Part shown: in pieces, positions 48,301-57,258 of the stretch
Position numbering within the stretch: position 1 is the stretch's first letter
Layout: every line of letters starts with the position of its first letter
Assembly: GCF_023509035.1 (NCBI RefSeq)
Contig: NZ_CP075583.1
Location: 2,728,001-2,792,000, forward strand
Direction of reading: 5' to 3'
DNA length: 64,000 nt
Origin: Janthinobacterium lividum
GTDB lineage: Bacteria > Pseudomonadota > Gammaproteobacteria > Burkholderiales > Burkholderiaceae_D
Position numbers and translations under genes: made by a program
The notes under the pieces: model-generated
Seen by the model: only the letters and a program-made list of their open reading frames with translations
The model's database searches: none
What the model was told of the DNA's origin: nothing

Positions 48301-51022
48301 CACCTATACGCCGACGACGGGTTACGGCGGCAGCGACAGCTTTACCTATACGGCCACGAATGGCAGCGGCACGTCGGCGCCGGCCACCGTGACCATTACC
48401 GTGGGCGCGCCCACTGTCAGCCTGACGCCGGCCAGTTTACCCAATGCAGCGGCGGAAACGCCGTATAGCGCGACCCTCACGGCGACGGGCGGCATGGCGC
48501 CATACACCTACAGCGTCAGCGTCGGCAGTCTGCCTGCCGGCTTGAGCCTGAACAGCGCCACCGGCGTGCTGTCGGGTACGGCGACCGTGGCTGGCAGCTT
48601 TACGTTCAGCCTGCGCGCCAGCGACAGCAGCACGGGCGTGGGCGCGCCGTTCAGCGCGACCAACAGCTATACCCTGGCCATCGCAGCGCCAACCTTGACC
48701 CTGACGCCGGCCAGCCTGGCGGCGATCCGTGCCGGCGACGCGTATAGCCAGACATTCACGGCCGCTGGCGGCGTCGCACCGTATGTCTATTCCGTGAGCA
48801 GTGGCACCTTGCCAAGCGGCTTGGTGCTCAATGCGGCGACCGGTGTCGTCAGCGGCACGCCAACAGTGGCGGGCAGCTACAACTTCACCTTGCAAGCGGC
48901 GGACGCGCACCTGTTCACGGTGCAGCAAGCGTTGACCCTGCAGGTGAACCAGGCGCCGCCGCCGGTGCCCAATGAGACGGCGACCACCTCGTCCAACCAG
49001 GAAGTGAGCCTGACCATCGCTTCCACGGATGGCAGCCCGATCACGGATGTGACCATCGTCACGCCGCCGCAGCACGGGCGCGTCACGGTGGTCTCGAGCG
49101 GCGCGGCGGGGGGCGGCAGCGGCCGCGCTTTCAAGGTGACGTACGTGCCGAATGCCGACTACTTCGGTCCTGACGCCTTCAGCTACACGGCGACGGGCCC
49201 GGGCGGCACTTCCGCGCCGGCCACGGTCAGCCTGACGGTGGCGCCACAGCCGGTGCCGGTGCCTGTCGCCAAGACGGCGACGGTACTGGCCGGCACGCCG
49301 GTGACCCTGCATGTGACGGAAGGCGCCACCGGCGGGCCGTTCACGGCAGTGGCGATTACCACGCAGCCCGCCAGCGGCACGGCGACGGTCAGCGGCATGG
49401 ACATCGTCTACACGCCAGGCATCAATACCAGCGGCGACATCAGCATCGGCTACACCGTGTCGAATGTGTTCGGCACCTCGGCGCCGGTGAAAGCGAGCAT
49501 CAGTGTCAATCCGATGCCGCAAGTGGTCAGCCAGAGCGCCACGGTGGTGGCGGGCCTGACGGTGACGGTCGACCTGACGGCGGGCGCCACGGGCGGCCCG
49601 TTCACGGCAGCGAATGTGCTCAGCGTGGCGCCGGCGGAGGCGGGCAAGGCGGTGGTGCGCGACGTGGGCACGGCCGGCAAGCCGTCGTACCAGCTGAGCT
49701 TTGCGGCCTCGGGCAAGTTTGCCGGGGCGGCCGTCGTCAGCTACACCCTGAGCAATGCCTATGCCACCTCGAAGCCGGGCGTGGTCAACGTGACCGTGAC
49801 GGCACGCCGCGACCCGTCGGTCGATCCGGAAGTGATCGGCCTGCAGGCGGCGCAAGCCGATGCGGCGCGGCGTTTCGCCAGCGCGCAGCTGTCGAACTTC
49901 ACGCAGCGCCTGGAAAGCCTGCATGGCGACGGCTGGGGACGGTCGAGCTTTGGCCTGAGCCTGACGCCGCCGAACGACAGCGGCAACCCGACGGCGGCGC
50001 TGGCGCGCTGGCAGGAGCAGGAAGCGGACCGGGTGTTTGGCACGGCCGTGAAACCGTTCATGCGCAAGGCGGCCTTGCGCCAGCATGATGGCGGTTTCAG
50101 CAGCGACAAGGCGGGCGGTGCGGACGTCAGTCAGGCCACGAATGGCTTGCCGGACATGCCGCAGAAACCGGACACGCAGAAGCAGGCCTTGTCGCTGTGG
50201 CTGGGCGGTGCGGTCGACTTCGGTCAGCACTATGTGAATGGCCGCGACACGGGCTTCCGTTTCCGCACCAATGGCGTGAGCGTGGGCGGCGATTACCGCC
50301 TCAGCGACTTGGCCACCCTGGGCGTGGGCGCCGGCTTCAGCCATGATCGCAGTGACGTGGGCCAGAACGGCAGCCGCAGCACGGCCGACAGCGCCGTGGC
50401 GGCAGTGTATGGCAGCCTGCGTCCAAGCAAGGGCGTCTTCCTCGATGGCGTGCTTGGCTACGGCACCTTGCAATACGATGCGTCGCGCTACCTGAGTGAC
50501 GGCAGCGGTTTCGCCACCGGTGAGCGTGACGGCAAGCAAGTGTTCGGCGCGGTAGTGGGCGGCATCGAGATGCGCCAGGAAACCTGGATGTGGTCGCCAT
50601 ATGGCCGCGTGGAACTGATGTCGGCCAAGCTCGATCCGTACACGGAGAAGGCGGCGGGCATCAATGCCCTCAGCTACTTCAAGCAAACCGTGCGTTCGCG
50701 CATCGGCGCGCTGGGCGTGCGGGCCGAGGGCATCTATGTGGGCGGCCTGGGCACGTGGTTCCCGCGTGCGCGACTCGAGTACCGACACCAGTTCCAGGGC
50801 GCCGATGATGCGCGCCTGGCGTATGCCGACCTGGTGGCGGACGGCCCCGTGTACGTGATTCGCACGGTGCCGCAGCAGACGGGCAACTGGGCGGCGGGGC
50901 TGGGCGTGAAGCTGCTGCTGTCGAATGGCATGACCATCACGCTGGACTACAACAGCAATCTGAACATCGATAGCGGACGTACTCAGTCGGTGATGTTCGG
51001 TATCGCCATGCCGCTCAAGTAA
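45323..51022 (+). CDS. Giant IPT/Ig-repeat autotransporter-like surface protein (copy 2)
   Basis: 1899 residues. A long N-terminus carries a signal helix ('FAWLCALMLAMGMNPAQAA'), then a cadherin-like module and two He_PIG modules. Four tandem IPT/TIG modules of about 85 residues follow ('SISPTAGPTGGGTSVIITGT', 'GFTVNSATQITATAPAG'). PIG/cadherin-like modules like those of copy 1, the shared Ig modules and the C-terminal barrel complete it, ending 'FGIAMPLK'. ATG 45323 has GGAG 7 nt upstream. It differs from copy 1 mainly by the TIG block, so the exposed stalk is specific and the anchor common. It is probably a surface adhesin. Confidence 0.88.
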   Translation: MLQICNGIAGRFVSALSILLFAAQRRRGASLREGEPDRRRRFPRLFAWLCALMLAMGMNPAQAACPTTMSFTVAAGGSHTIDLNFCSLFGLTRLDPAPLHGDIPGVVNDDDNIVTYTNDGLGDLSDTFTLYDDSANPIVFTVTVLPISSPITVSPTTLPTPVIGQPYNVTMTATGGVGPYTYSPASGTLPAGLSFSNGVFSGVPTATGNISFGVTVTDSTVPTAFTTTKNYSGAIAVPTLSLVPGTPPTGAISQPYSFQFNATGGTAPYSYSVQVGLGTLPAGLSLSSSGLLSGTPSALGNSTFSVKIQDSTGGGGPYANAQNVTMTIAAVPAPTVTSISPTAGPTGGGTSVIITGTNLTGATAVKFGATNATGFTVNSATQITATAPAGSAGTVDVTVTTAGGNSATSAADQYTYVGAPTVSSLSPTAGPTGGGTSVIITGTRFTGATAVTFGATAATGFTVNSATQITATAPAGTGTVDVRVTTTGGTSATSAADQYTFVAVPTVTSISPTAGPATGGSTVTITGTGFSSTTAVTFGATAATGFTVNSATQITATAPAGTGTVDVRVTTPGGTSGTSAADQFTYVARPVVSSISPTSGPTAGGATVIITGSNFSGATAVTFGATAATGYTVNSATQITATAPAGSAGTIDVRVTTAGGTSNTGVADQFTYFAAPVAGAVSATVAYGSSANPITLNLSGGAATSVAVASGASHGTATASGTSITYTPTAGYGGPDSFTYTASNGAGTSAPATVTITVSGPTITLAPSTVPAATVGAAYSQNVSAANGAAPYTYAITAGALPAGLSLSSGGLLSGTPTAGGVFNFTVRATDSSTGSGPYSGARAYSMTVNAPTISITPTVLPAMTSGVAYSQGITAAGGTAAYSYAVTAGSVPTGLSLAADGTLSGTPTAVGGYSFTVTATDSSTGSGPYTGARAYSSSVGIAVPVAGAVSATVAYGSSVNPITLNLSGGAATSVAVASGASHGTATASGTSITYTPTTGYGGSDSFTYTATNGSGTSAPATVTITVGAPTVSLTPASLPNAAAETPYSATLTATGGMAPYTYSVSVGSLPAGLSLNSATGVLSGTATVAGSFTFSLRASDSSTGVGAPFSATNSYTLAIAAPTLTLTPASLAAIRAGDAYSQTFTAAGGVAPYVYSVSSGTLPSGLVLNAATGVVSGTPTVAGSYNFTLQAADAHLFTVQQALTLQVNQAPPPVPNETATTSSNQEVSLTIASTDGSPITDVTIVTPPQHGRVTVVSSGAAGGGSGRAFKVTYVPNADYFGPDAFSYTATGPGGTSAPATVSLTVAPQPVPVPVAKTATVLAGTPVTLHVTEGATGGPFTAVAITTQPASGTATVSGMDIVYTPGINTSGDISIGYTVSNVFGTSAPVKASISVNPMPQVVSQSATVVAGLTVTVDLTAGATGGPFTAANVLSVAPAEAGKAVVRDVGTAGKPSYQLSFAASGKFAGAAVVSYTLSNAYATSKPGVVNVTVTARRDPSVDPEVIGLQAAQADAARRFASAQLSNFTQRLESLHGDGWGRSSFGLSLTPPNDSGNPTAALARWQEQEADRVFGTAVKPFMRKAALRQHDGGFSSDKAGGADVSQATNGLPDMPQKPDTQKQALSLWLGGAVDFGQHYVNGRDTGFRFRTNGVSVGGDYRLSDLATLGVGAGFSHDRSDVGQNGSRSTADSAVAAVYGSLRPSKGVFLDGVLGYGTLQYDASRYLSDGSGFATGERDGKQVFGAVVGGIEMRQETWMWSPYGRVELMSAKLDPYTEKAAGINALSYFKQTVRSRIGALGVRAEGIYVGGLGTWFPRARLEYRHQFQGADDARLAYADLVADGPVYVIRTVPQQTGNWAAGLGVKLLLSNGMTITLDYNSNLNIDSGRTQSVMFGIAMPLK
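48828..51022 (+). repeat. 2.2-kb direct repeat, copy 2
   Basis: Partner of 40607-42801. Over the matching ~730 residues I count only four amino-acid changes (A/V, F/Y, T/A, T/S), far fewer than in the N-terminal halves. Confidence 0.92.
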
Positions 51023-51046
51023 TCACGTAGTCAGGCTAGCCCTGAG

Positions 51047-51084
51047 CGCCGGCCCGGAATCAATCCGGTCCGGCGATTTTTTTT
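51047..51084 (+). terminator. Rho-independent terminator of giant gene 2
   Basis: CGCCGG+CCGGA (51047-51058) pairs with TCCGG+CCGGCG (51064-51075) with one internal mismatch and a 5-nt loop, then A and eight Ts. It lies 24 bp past the stop codon. Confidence 0.85.
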
Positions 51085-51096
51085 GCCCGCGCGCCG

Positions 51097-52126
51097 TCAC
51101 AGCGTCCAGGGGTGCTCTTCGGCGCCGGCGACAATGCCGCCCAGTACGGCCTGATCGCGTTCCCCATGGCTCTGGCGCAGGAAGACGGGCAGGTCGGCTG
51201 CCAGGCGGGCGAAGCGGGCATCGCTGCACAGGGGGCCGGCGCCCAGCGCCCGCGTGGCCAGGTGCAGGACGAGGGTGGCTGCATCTTCCGCTGCCAGGCG
51301 CAGGCGCAGGGCCAGGCCCATGGCGTCGCGCTGCGGCTGTGCGTCGATCTCGGCCGCGCCTTCGCGTAGCAGGGCGCCGGTGGCGCGCAGCGCGCAGTCG
51401 ATTTGTCCCAGTTGCGCCAGGCGGACGGGGTCGGGGGCGGCGTGCTGCGCGCGCGCATGCAGGTGGCTGGCGACAGCACCGGCCGCGCCATACCACGCGG
51501 CCGCGATGCCTGCTCCGCCATGCCAGAAACCGGGGCGCTGCAGATACGCGCCAGGCGCGCCCACGGGAAAGGCGCGCGCGGCAGAAAAAGTCACGTCGAC
51601 GCTGGCGCAGGCATGCATGCCGACGGCCTGCCAGCCTTCGTCCGTGACGTGCACACCCGGCTGCGACAGGGCCACGGAGGCCAGACAAGCCTGGCCATCG
51701 TCGTTCCAGCAATGGAGCAAGGCATGGCTGAGGCCCTTCGCTCCGGAACACCAGGCCTTGCGTCCGTCGAGCACATGGCGGCCATCGGTTGTTTGCCGCA
51801 AGCGGACGCGCGCGCCCGGCATGTCCGCGCACCAGACGCCCCAGCTGCTGCCGGCCGGCATACCGGAGCCGCCAATTTCCGCCAGGATGGCGAGCGCATC
51901 GGTATGGCCTTCATACAGCTTGAGCAGGGAGAGATCGATGGCGGCAATGGCTGCGAGCATTTGCCAGCGCTGCAGGGTGGCGCCGTGGCCGGGCAGGGGG
52001 TAACTGGTCCAGTCCCGCTTCGCGCAAACGCCGCAAGCCTTCGATGGGGTGGAAAGCGCTGTCCTGCGGCTGCAGCAGGGCATCCAGTGCGGCGTGGGAG
52101 GGCAGGGGGAAGGTATGCTGCGACAT
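51097..52126 (-). pseudogene. Acyl-CoA-dehydrogenase-like protein, one frameshift
   Basis: Frame-corrected length is 342 residues. The first frame (ATG 52126, AGGAG upstream) gives 'MSQHTFPLPSHAALDALLQ' to 'LREAGLDQL'; the second continues 'PLPGHGATLQRWQML' to the end. The join is C5 to C4 (plus-strand G5, 51996-52000). Acyl-CoA-dehydrogenase features are 'LDGRKAWCSGAKGLSHALL', the middle beta domain, and the helical end. The catalytic Glu of classical members is not evident, and the protein is shorter than the usual 380. It is probably an FAD-dependent oxidoreductase of unknown substrate. Confidence 0.65.
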
Positions 52127-52285
52127 GGCAAGCTCCTGTTTTTTAACAGGATAGCTTTTTATTTTTGCAATGTCTGTTTGATTTTACACATTAGCTGCTA
52201 ACGACCACGAGTCCGTGAAGCGACGGGCGAGAAGATGTGGCAGCGGCAACTGCAGGGCCGGGCGGCCCTGCAACAGATCACGCGC

Positions 52286-52909
52286 CTACTTTTTTACGTA
52301 GTGCATGTCCAGGACATACACACCCTTGTCCAGCATCACCGTGTACAGGTCGTTGCCGCGCAACGACAGGCCGCCGGGGACGCTTAGCGCCGGCAGCATG
52401 CCTTTGTCCCACATGCACGATTCGCCATTGTCCACGTCGACGCACCACTGCTGCTTCTTATCTCGCAACACATAGTTCACGGTGGTGCCGCTGCGCTGGA
52501 AGGAATAGGCCGGAACCGACGAGGTAATCTTATCGACGCGCAAGTTCGTCGGCGCGGCATTTTCCGCCAGCTTGATCAACATGTCTGCTGTACCGTCCGG
52601 CTTGCCGGTGATTTTCGCGCTCATGCCGTCCGTCGCGATCACGGGACCGGAGCAATCGGCTTTGAAGTAGGTCTCGCCGGTCGGCGTCAGTTCCAGCGAA
52701 CCGCTGCCGTCGCTCTTGAACGCGATGACGAGCAATTGACGGTCGTGATTGTCGCAGGCCGACTGCCACGTGCCGATATACGCCGCTAGTGGCGAGTTGG
52801 TGCCGGAATCGCCGGCAAGCTGCTGTGTCGAACCGCCGCCACCGCCGCCACCGCAGCCGGTCAGGAGTGCCGCGGCCGAGCCGGCTAATACTGCCAATAA
52901 TTTTTTCAT
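52286..52909 (-). CDS. Lipoprotein of unknown function (paralogue A)
   Basis: 207 residues. The lipoprotein signal is 'MKKLLAVLAGSAAALLTGC' with the lipidated Cys 19, followed by a Gly-rich tether. The mature domain has 'LAAYIGTWQSAC', 'LVIAFKSDGSGSLELTPTGETYF', 'ADCSGPV' and ends 'LDKGVYVLDMHYVKK'. The layout resembles small lipocalin-like 'GTW' beta-barrels. It shares length and motif order with the gene at 53122. There is a good AAGGA ribosome site. Role unknown; the location is probably the outer-membrane inner leaflet. Confidence 0.8.
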   Translation of the reverse strand: MKKLLAVLAGSAAALLTGCGGGGGGGSTQQLAGDSGTNSPLAAYIGTWQSACDNHDRQLLVIAFKSDGSGSLELTPTGETYFKADCSGPVIATDGMSAKITGKPDGTADMLIKLAENAAPTNLRVDKITSSVPAYSFQRSGTTVNYVLRDKKQQWCVDVDNGESCMWDKGMLPALSVPGGLSLRGNDLYTVMLDKGVYVLDMHYVKK

Positions 52910-53121
52910 TCAGAGTCCTTTTCATCCGGCAGCGGAGCGTGCCGCCAACGCGGCCTGATTATAGGAGTATTAATAGGGGGAAATTCTCACCGAAACTATC
53001 TCTGACTTGATTTGGATCATGTCGCGGCAAGGCGCTGAAATGAATTGATGGACTGAAGGGAATATACGGCGTAACTGGTGCGCATTGCGCCGACCATGCG
53101 GCGCAATGGCTAATGTATCGT

Positions 53122-53748
53122 TTACTGTTTTACATAGCGCATATCGAGTACATAAGCGCCGTCTTTTTCCATCACGGTAAACAATTCATTGCCGCGCAGA
53201 TAAAAGCAGCCCTTGCCAATTTCTGCCTTTTGCAAGCCGGTGTCCGGGATGTCCGTGTAGTCGCCACTGCCATCATTGATGCGCCAATGCGGTTTGCCAT
53301 CCAGCAGCACCGTTGTGACGGTAGGACCCGTAATCTGGATGGTGTGGGCTGGAAGCGATGATACGACTTTGTCGATGCGGATGTCCGACGCCGGGCTGTC
53401 CGCCGCCAGCTTGAGCTGAATATTGCCTGCGCCATCTGGCGTCGCGGTAATTTTTTCACTCATGGTTTCCGTGAACTGCACGGGGCCGCGGCAATCGGGA
53501 GTGCTGAAAGTTTCGCCGTAGGTCGACATTTCCAAAGCGCCGGTGCCATCGCTTTTAAGGGCGACGACCAGGCGCAGGCGGTATTGGCTGTTACAAGCGG
53601 GTTGCCAAGTACCAACATAAGCGGCCAGTGCCGGCGGAGCCGGAGGCGCGACCACCACTGGCGGGACAACTGCGTCATCACCACCACCACCGCAGCCAGT
53701 CAATACCACGGTGCTCGATACCATTAATTAAGCTAATACTTTTTTCAT
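53122..53748 (-). pseudogene. Lipoprotein paralogue B with an in-frame stop in its signal peptide
   Basis: From ATG 53748 the reading is MKKVLA-stop-LMVSSTVVLTGC, which aligns residue for residue with the 19-residue signal of paralogue A (Val 7 corresponds to TAA at 53728-53730). The rest is an intact 200-residue domain: 'LAAYVGTWQPAC', 'LVVALKSDGTGALEMSTYGETF', 'TPDCRGPV', ending 'KDGAYVLDMRYVKQ'. Translation could restart at ATG 53724, but that leaves a signal without its basic start. It is either a nonsense mutant or a sequence error. Confidence 0.75.
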
Positions 53749-54099
53749 GCGTAATCCCTATAAATCATCAACCGGCTGGAGGCCGTGCCGTATGCGCGGC
53801 GATATTAAAAAGTACATGTCTATTTTATTCTTGTTAAATCCATAATTGGCTGCAATGCCTGCATTGAGCATGGCCATTGGATAATTTCCGGCAGGAGCGA
53901 TTGATCATTTCCTGGTGCTGATGTGGCAGGAGATAAATGAAGATAATCTCAAGTGCCGCCATTCAATGGCGGCGAAGAGAAACAGGCGGGGTGCCGCGCC
54001 TAATCCTGCGGGAGGCATATATTAATATGGCCGTTTATAAAGAGCGCTATTCGTGCCGGCGCCTGAAAATGGCGCCGACTGTCGCCAAAAATGGCCGGC
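53749..54099. other. Intergenic region with one hairpin
   Basis: A 351-bp gap. CGGCGCC (54057-54063) and GGCGCCG (54071-54077) form a perfect stem downstream of the chemoreceptor gene (minus strand), a possible transcript end without T-run. The remainder is moderately AT-rich with no supported gene. Confidence 0.45.
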
Positions 54100-56170
54100 T
54101 TAAAACTCTTCCCAGTCATCGCCTGCCGCTGCCTTGGCTGGCGCGCGCTGTGCCGCTTGTGGCTTGGCAACGCTCAGGCGTTTGGCTGGCACTGACGTGT
54201 TTGGCGTCACGGCGCGCGGCGCTGCTGTCGGCGCTACTTGGCGCGCTTGCTCGCCCAGCTTGAATACGCTGACCACCTCGGCCAGATGACTGGCCTGGTC
54301 TTGCAGGCTTTCCGCTGCCGCTGCCGCTTCTTCGACCAGGGCCGCGTTTTGCTGCGTCACGCCATCCATCTGCGCCAGGGCCTGGTTGACCTGAGCGATG
54401 CCGTCGCTTTGCTCGGTGGTGGCGACGCTGATGTCGGCCATGATGGCGGTGACCTTGCGCACGCTGTCGACTACCTGCTCCATGGTGGCGCCCGCTTCGT
54501 CGACAAGCTTGCTGCCGGCGGCCACCTTGCCCACGGAGTCGTCGATCAGCAGCTTGATTTCCTTGGCCGCGGCCGCAGAGCGCTGCGCCAGGTTGCGCAC
54601 TTCCGTGGCGACGACGGCGAAACCGCGGCCCTGTTCGCCCGCGCGCGCCGCTTCCACGGCCGCGTTCAGGGCCAGGATATTCGTCTGGAACGCGATGCCA
54701 TCGATGACGCTGATGATGTCGACGATCTTGTTCGACGAGTCATTGATCGAGGTCATCGTTGCTATCACCTTGCCGACCACTTCGCCGCTCTTCTGCGCCA
54801 CGCTCGATGCGGAAGCGGCCAATTGATTCGCCTGGCGCGCATGGTCGGCGTTTTCCTTGACCGTGCCCGTCAGCTCTTCCACCGAGGCGGCCGTTTCTTC
54901 CAGCGAACTGGCTTGCTGTTCCGTGCGGGCCGACAGGTCGTTATTGCCTTGCGCAATTTCCGCGCTGGCGCGCGCCACGTTGTCGGCACTGGCTTGCACT
55001 TGCAGCAGCACGGCGTGGATCTTTTCCACGAAGGCGTTGAAACCCTTGCCGATGACGGCCAGCTCGTCGGTGCCCTTGACTTCCAGCTTGACGCGCAGGT
55101 CCGCGTCGCCGCTGGACAGGTCCGTCATGGTGCGGCCCAGGGTGCGCAGCGGGCGCGTCAGCTGGTTGACGACGAGGATCAAAATGCCAGCCGTGGCTGC
55201 CGCGCACAGCAGGGCGACGATCAGCGTGTAGATCATCAGGTCGCGCGCCGAGGCGGTGGCCACGCTCTTCGGAAAGTTCAGTTCCACGCTCCACGGCGCG
55301 ATGTCGGGGTGGATCTGTAGCGGCTGCAGCAAGTGGATGTAGCCCTTGTCATCCTCGTATTCATACGGCTGGCCCTGGCGCACCTTTTTCCAGGCCGGCC
55401 GCCGGCACGTCGTCCGCTTTCTTGCCCAGGCGTTCAGGCGCGGGATGGCTGGCGTACAGGCCACCGTTCGAGATCAGGGCCAGCTTGCCGCCTTCGATCA
55501 CTTTCAGGTCGGCGAGGATTTTCGCCAGGCGCGTGAGCATGAAGTCGGCGCTGGCCGTGCCCTTGAAGCTGCCGTCGATCATGATGGGTGCCACCAGCGA
55601 GGCCATCAGCACATCCTTGCCATCGACGGGGTAGATATACGGTTCCGTAAAGTAGGTCTTGCCCGTGCGCTTGGGGACGTCATACCAGTCGTTGGCGCCC
55701 GGTTTCGGGTCGAAGACGATGGGTTCGACTTGCAGCTTGCCGCCGGCGCCCCGCGTCCAGTAGGGCATGAAGCGGCCGCTGGCGTCGTAGTTCGGCTTCT
55801 GGTTGGCAAATTCCGCATCCTTGCCGTCGAGCGCGTTCGGTTCCCACGTCACGGCCGAACCCAGCAAGTCTTCCGAGCTGGTCAACGTCGCCTTGGTCAG
55901 CTCATTGATCTGTTCGCGCTGCAGGGGCAGGCTGGCGCTTTTGGTGCCGCGCATGGCGCCGGCCAGGCTGGAGACGCTGGCCAGGTTGCTGGCGATGCGC
56001 GCCTGCAGCGCGCCCGCCACTTCTCGCGTCGAGGTGCGCGCCAGTGCCAAAGCGGCCGCTTCGGCGCTGGCGCTGCTCTTGTAGCCGATTACCGCGGCCG
56101 TGACACCCAGGCTGAGGATGGCGAGCGCGGTGGCGGCGACGCAGATTTTACTGTTCAGTGATAGTTGCAT
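54100..56170 (-). pseudogene. Methyl-accepting chemotaxis protein, one frameshift
   Basis: Frame-corrected to about 689 residues. It has an N-terminal membrane helix, a periplasmic dCache-type sensor (about residues 40-300: 'SAVTWEPNALDGKDAEF', 'YFTEPYIYPVDGKDVLMASLV'), then a second helix ('[19 protein letters not shown]'). HAMP ('[12 protein letters not shown]') and the signalling hairpin tip ('[23 protein letters not shown]', '[17 protein letters not shown]') follow. It ends in DWEEF, a CheR/CheB-docking pentapeptide. The break is A5 versus A4 (plus T5, 55385-55389) at '[15 protein letters not shown]'. The dCache ligand is often a small metabolite such as an amino acid or organic acid. Confidence 0.88.
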
Positions 56171-56227
56171 GAGGCTGTTCCTTGATGGGGAGAGGTATCG
56201 GTGTCTCGGGCGTCGCGGGTAGCGCGC

Positions 56228-57019
56228 CTAGAAAGTCTTGCTGACGGCCAGCACGAAGGTCGTCGCGGCCGGGTTCGAGGTGTCGAACTGACCGGTCGCA
56301 TTCGGGATGCCCAGGGTGTAATGGTCGTAGGCGTCGGTGGCGCCCCACGCGCGCGTGACGGCGCCACTCAGGCTCCAGCCGCCGTCGAAGGCCCTGGTAA
56401 CGCCGGCCTTGGCGTCGCGCCAGTTCCAGATGGCATTGCCCGTGCCCGCCACGCGGCCATTGCCGGCGTGCAGGTTCAAGGTCCAGGCATTGCCCAGGTC
56501 GACATTCGCGCCCACGTCCAGGTAAGCCGTGCCGCGCGCATTGGTGATGCCGAAAAAATCCCGCGTGACGGTATGGTTGTACTTGGCATACAGCATCTTG
56601 TAGCTCAGGCCCAGCGACAGCTCGCCATAGTCGTACTTGACGCCCGAGGCGCGGTAGACGGCGCCCGGATATTTGTAGTAATACGCGAGCAGGCTGTAGC
56701 CCAGCTCGCCAGCCGTGCCGCTGTAGCCGCCGTACAGGTCCCATTCGATGCTCGCATCCTGGATATAGCGGTCACTGACGGTGGACGCCCAGGTGCCCAG
56801 CGACCAGCCGCTCGGGTGCGCATAGTCGGCACCCGCCTGCAGCGCGGGCTTGCCCCAGGTCTGGCGAAAGCCGCGCGAAATGTATTGCGAGGTGAGGCTG
56901 GCATTGGCGCTGAAGGCGGCGATGGTGCTGTCCGTGGTCTGCGCCTGTACGGGCAGGGCGGCCAGCAGGAAGAGGCAGCCCAGCAAGGATATTGCAGGAA
57001 AATGGTGGTGCGATGGCAT
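56228..57019 (-). CDS. TorF-family putative porin
   Basis: 263 residues. The signal peptide 'LLGCLFLLAALPVQAQ' is followed by an opening strand 'ANASLTSQYISRGFRQTWGKPALQAGADY', characteristic of TorF/Gcw_chp proteins. Alternating aromatic beta-strands end in 'TFVLAVSKTF' with terminal Phe for outer-membrane assembly. ATG 57019 is chosen because it begins at the signal peptide. It is probably a 12-strand outer-membrane channel for small solutes. It is 57 bp upstream of the chemoreceptor on the same strand, so sensing and uptake might be linked. Confidence 0.85.
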   Translation of the reverse strand: MPSHHHFPAISLLGCLFLLAALPVQAQTTDSTIAAFSANASLTSQYISRGFRQTWGKPALQAGADYAHPSGWSLGTWASTVSDRYIQDASIEWDLYGGYSGTAGELGYSLLAYYYKYPGAVYRASGVKYDYGELSLGLSYKMLYAKYNHTVTRDFFGITNARGTAYLDVGANVDLGNAWTLNLHAGNGRVAGTGNAIWNWRDAKAGVTRAFDGGWSLSGAVTRAWGATDAYDHYTLGIPNATGQFDTSNPAATTFVLAVSKTF

Positions 57020-57258
57020 GACAGTCAGCTCCGTATTTGCCGGCAGCGGCCGTCCAGGCGCGTTGCCCTGATGGTTGCAATAAAAATGCGGAATGGACTT
57101 TGCGCAAGCGAGGCGACATGGTCTGCATGCTCGCGGGAACATGCACACATTCTCACTAAACGTAACCGAAAGGATAGGGGCTAGGGCTAGTGGAAGTCAA
57201 TAAAGTTGCGCTACGGAAATCGTAAGTTGTTGTTTCCTGGCACTTTTTCATGCGCCTG

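Noticed and set aside
38310..48700. Dense short repeats suggesting a CRISPR array or satellite
   Set aside because: Repeats are imperfect, in frame, of 250-300 bp period and encode Ig, cadherin-like and TIG modules. There are no regular spacers.
52132..52160. CCTGTT/AACAGG hairpin before the acyl-CoA-dehydrogenase-like gene as a terminator
   Set aside because: It lies in the 5' leader of that minus-strand gene, with the ribosome site inside one arm. There is no upstream gene for it to terminate, and the stem is only 6 bp.
53937..54263. 108-codon plus-strand frame entering the chemoreceptor 3' end
   Set aside because: It overlaps the conserved chemoreceptor C-terminus on the other strand and has no recognisable domain or convincing ribosome site.
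54238..55320. 360-codon plus-strand frame inside the chemoreceptor
   Set aside because: It is antisense to the highly conserved signalling domain. Its His/Gly/Arg-rich composition is typical of a shadow frame.
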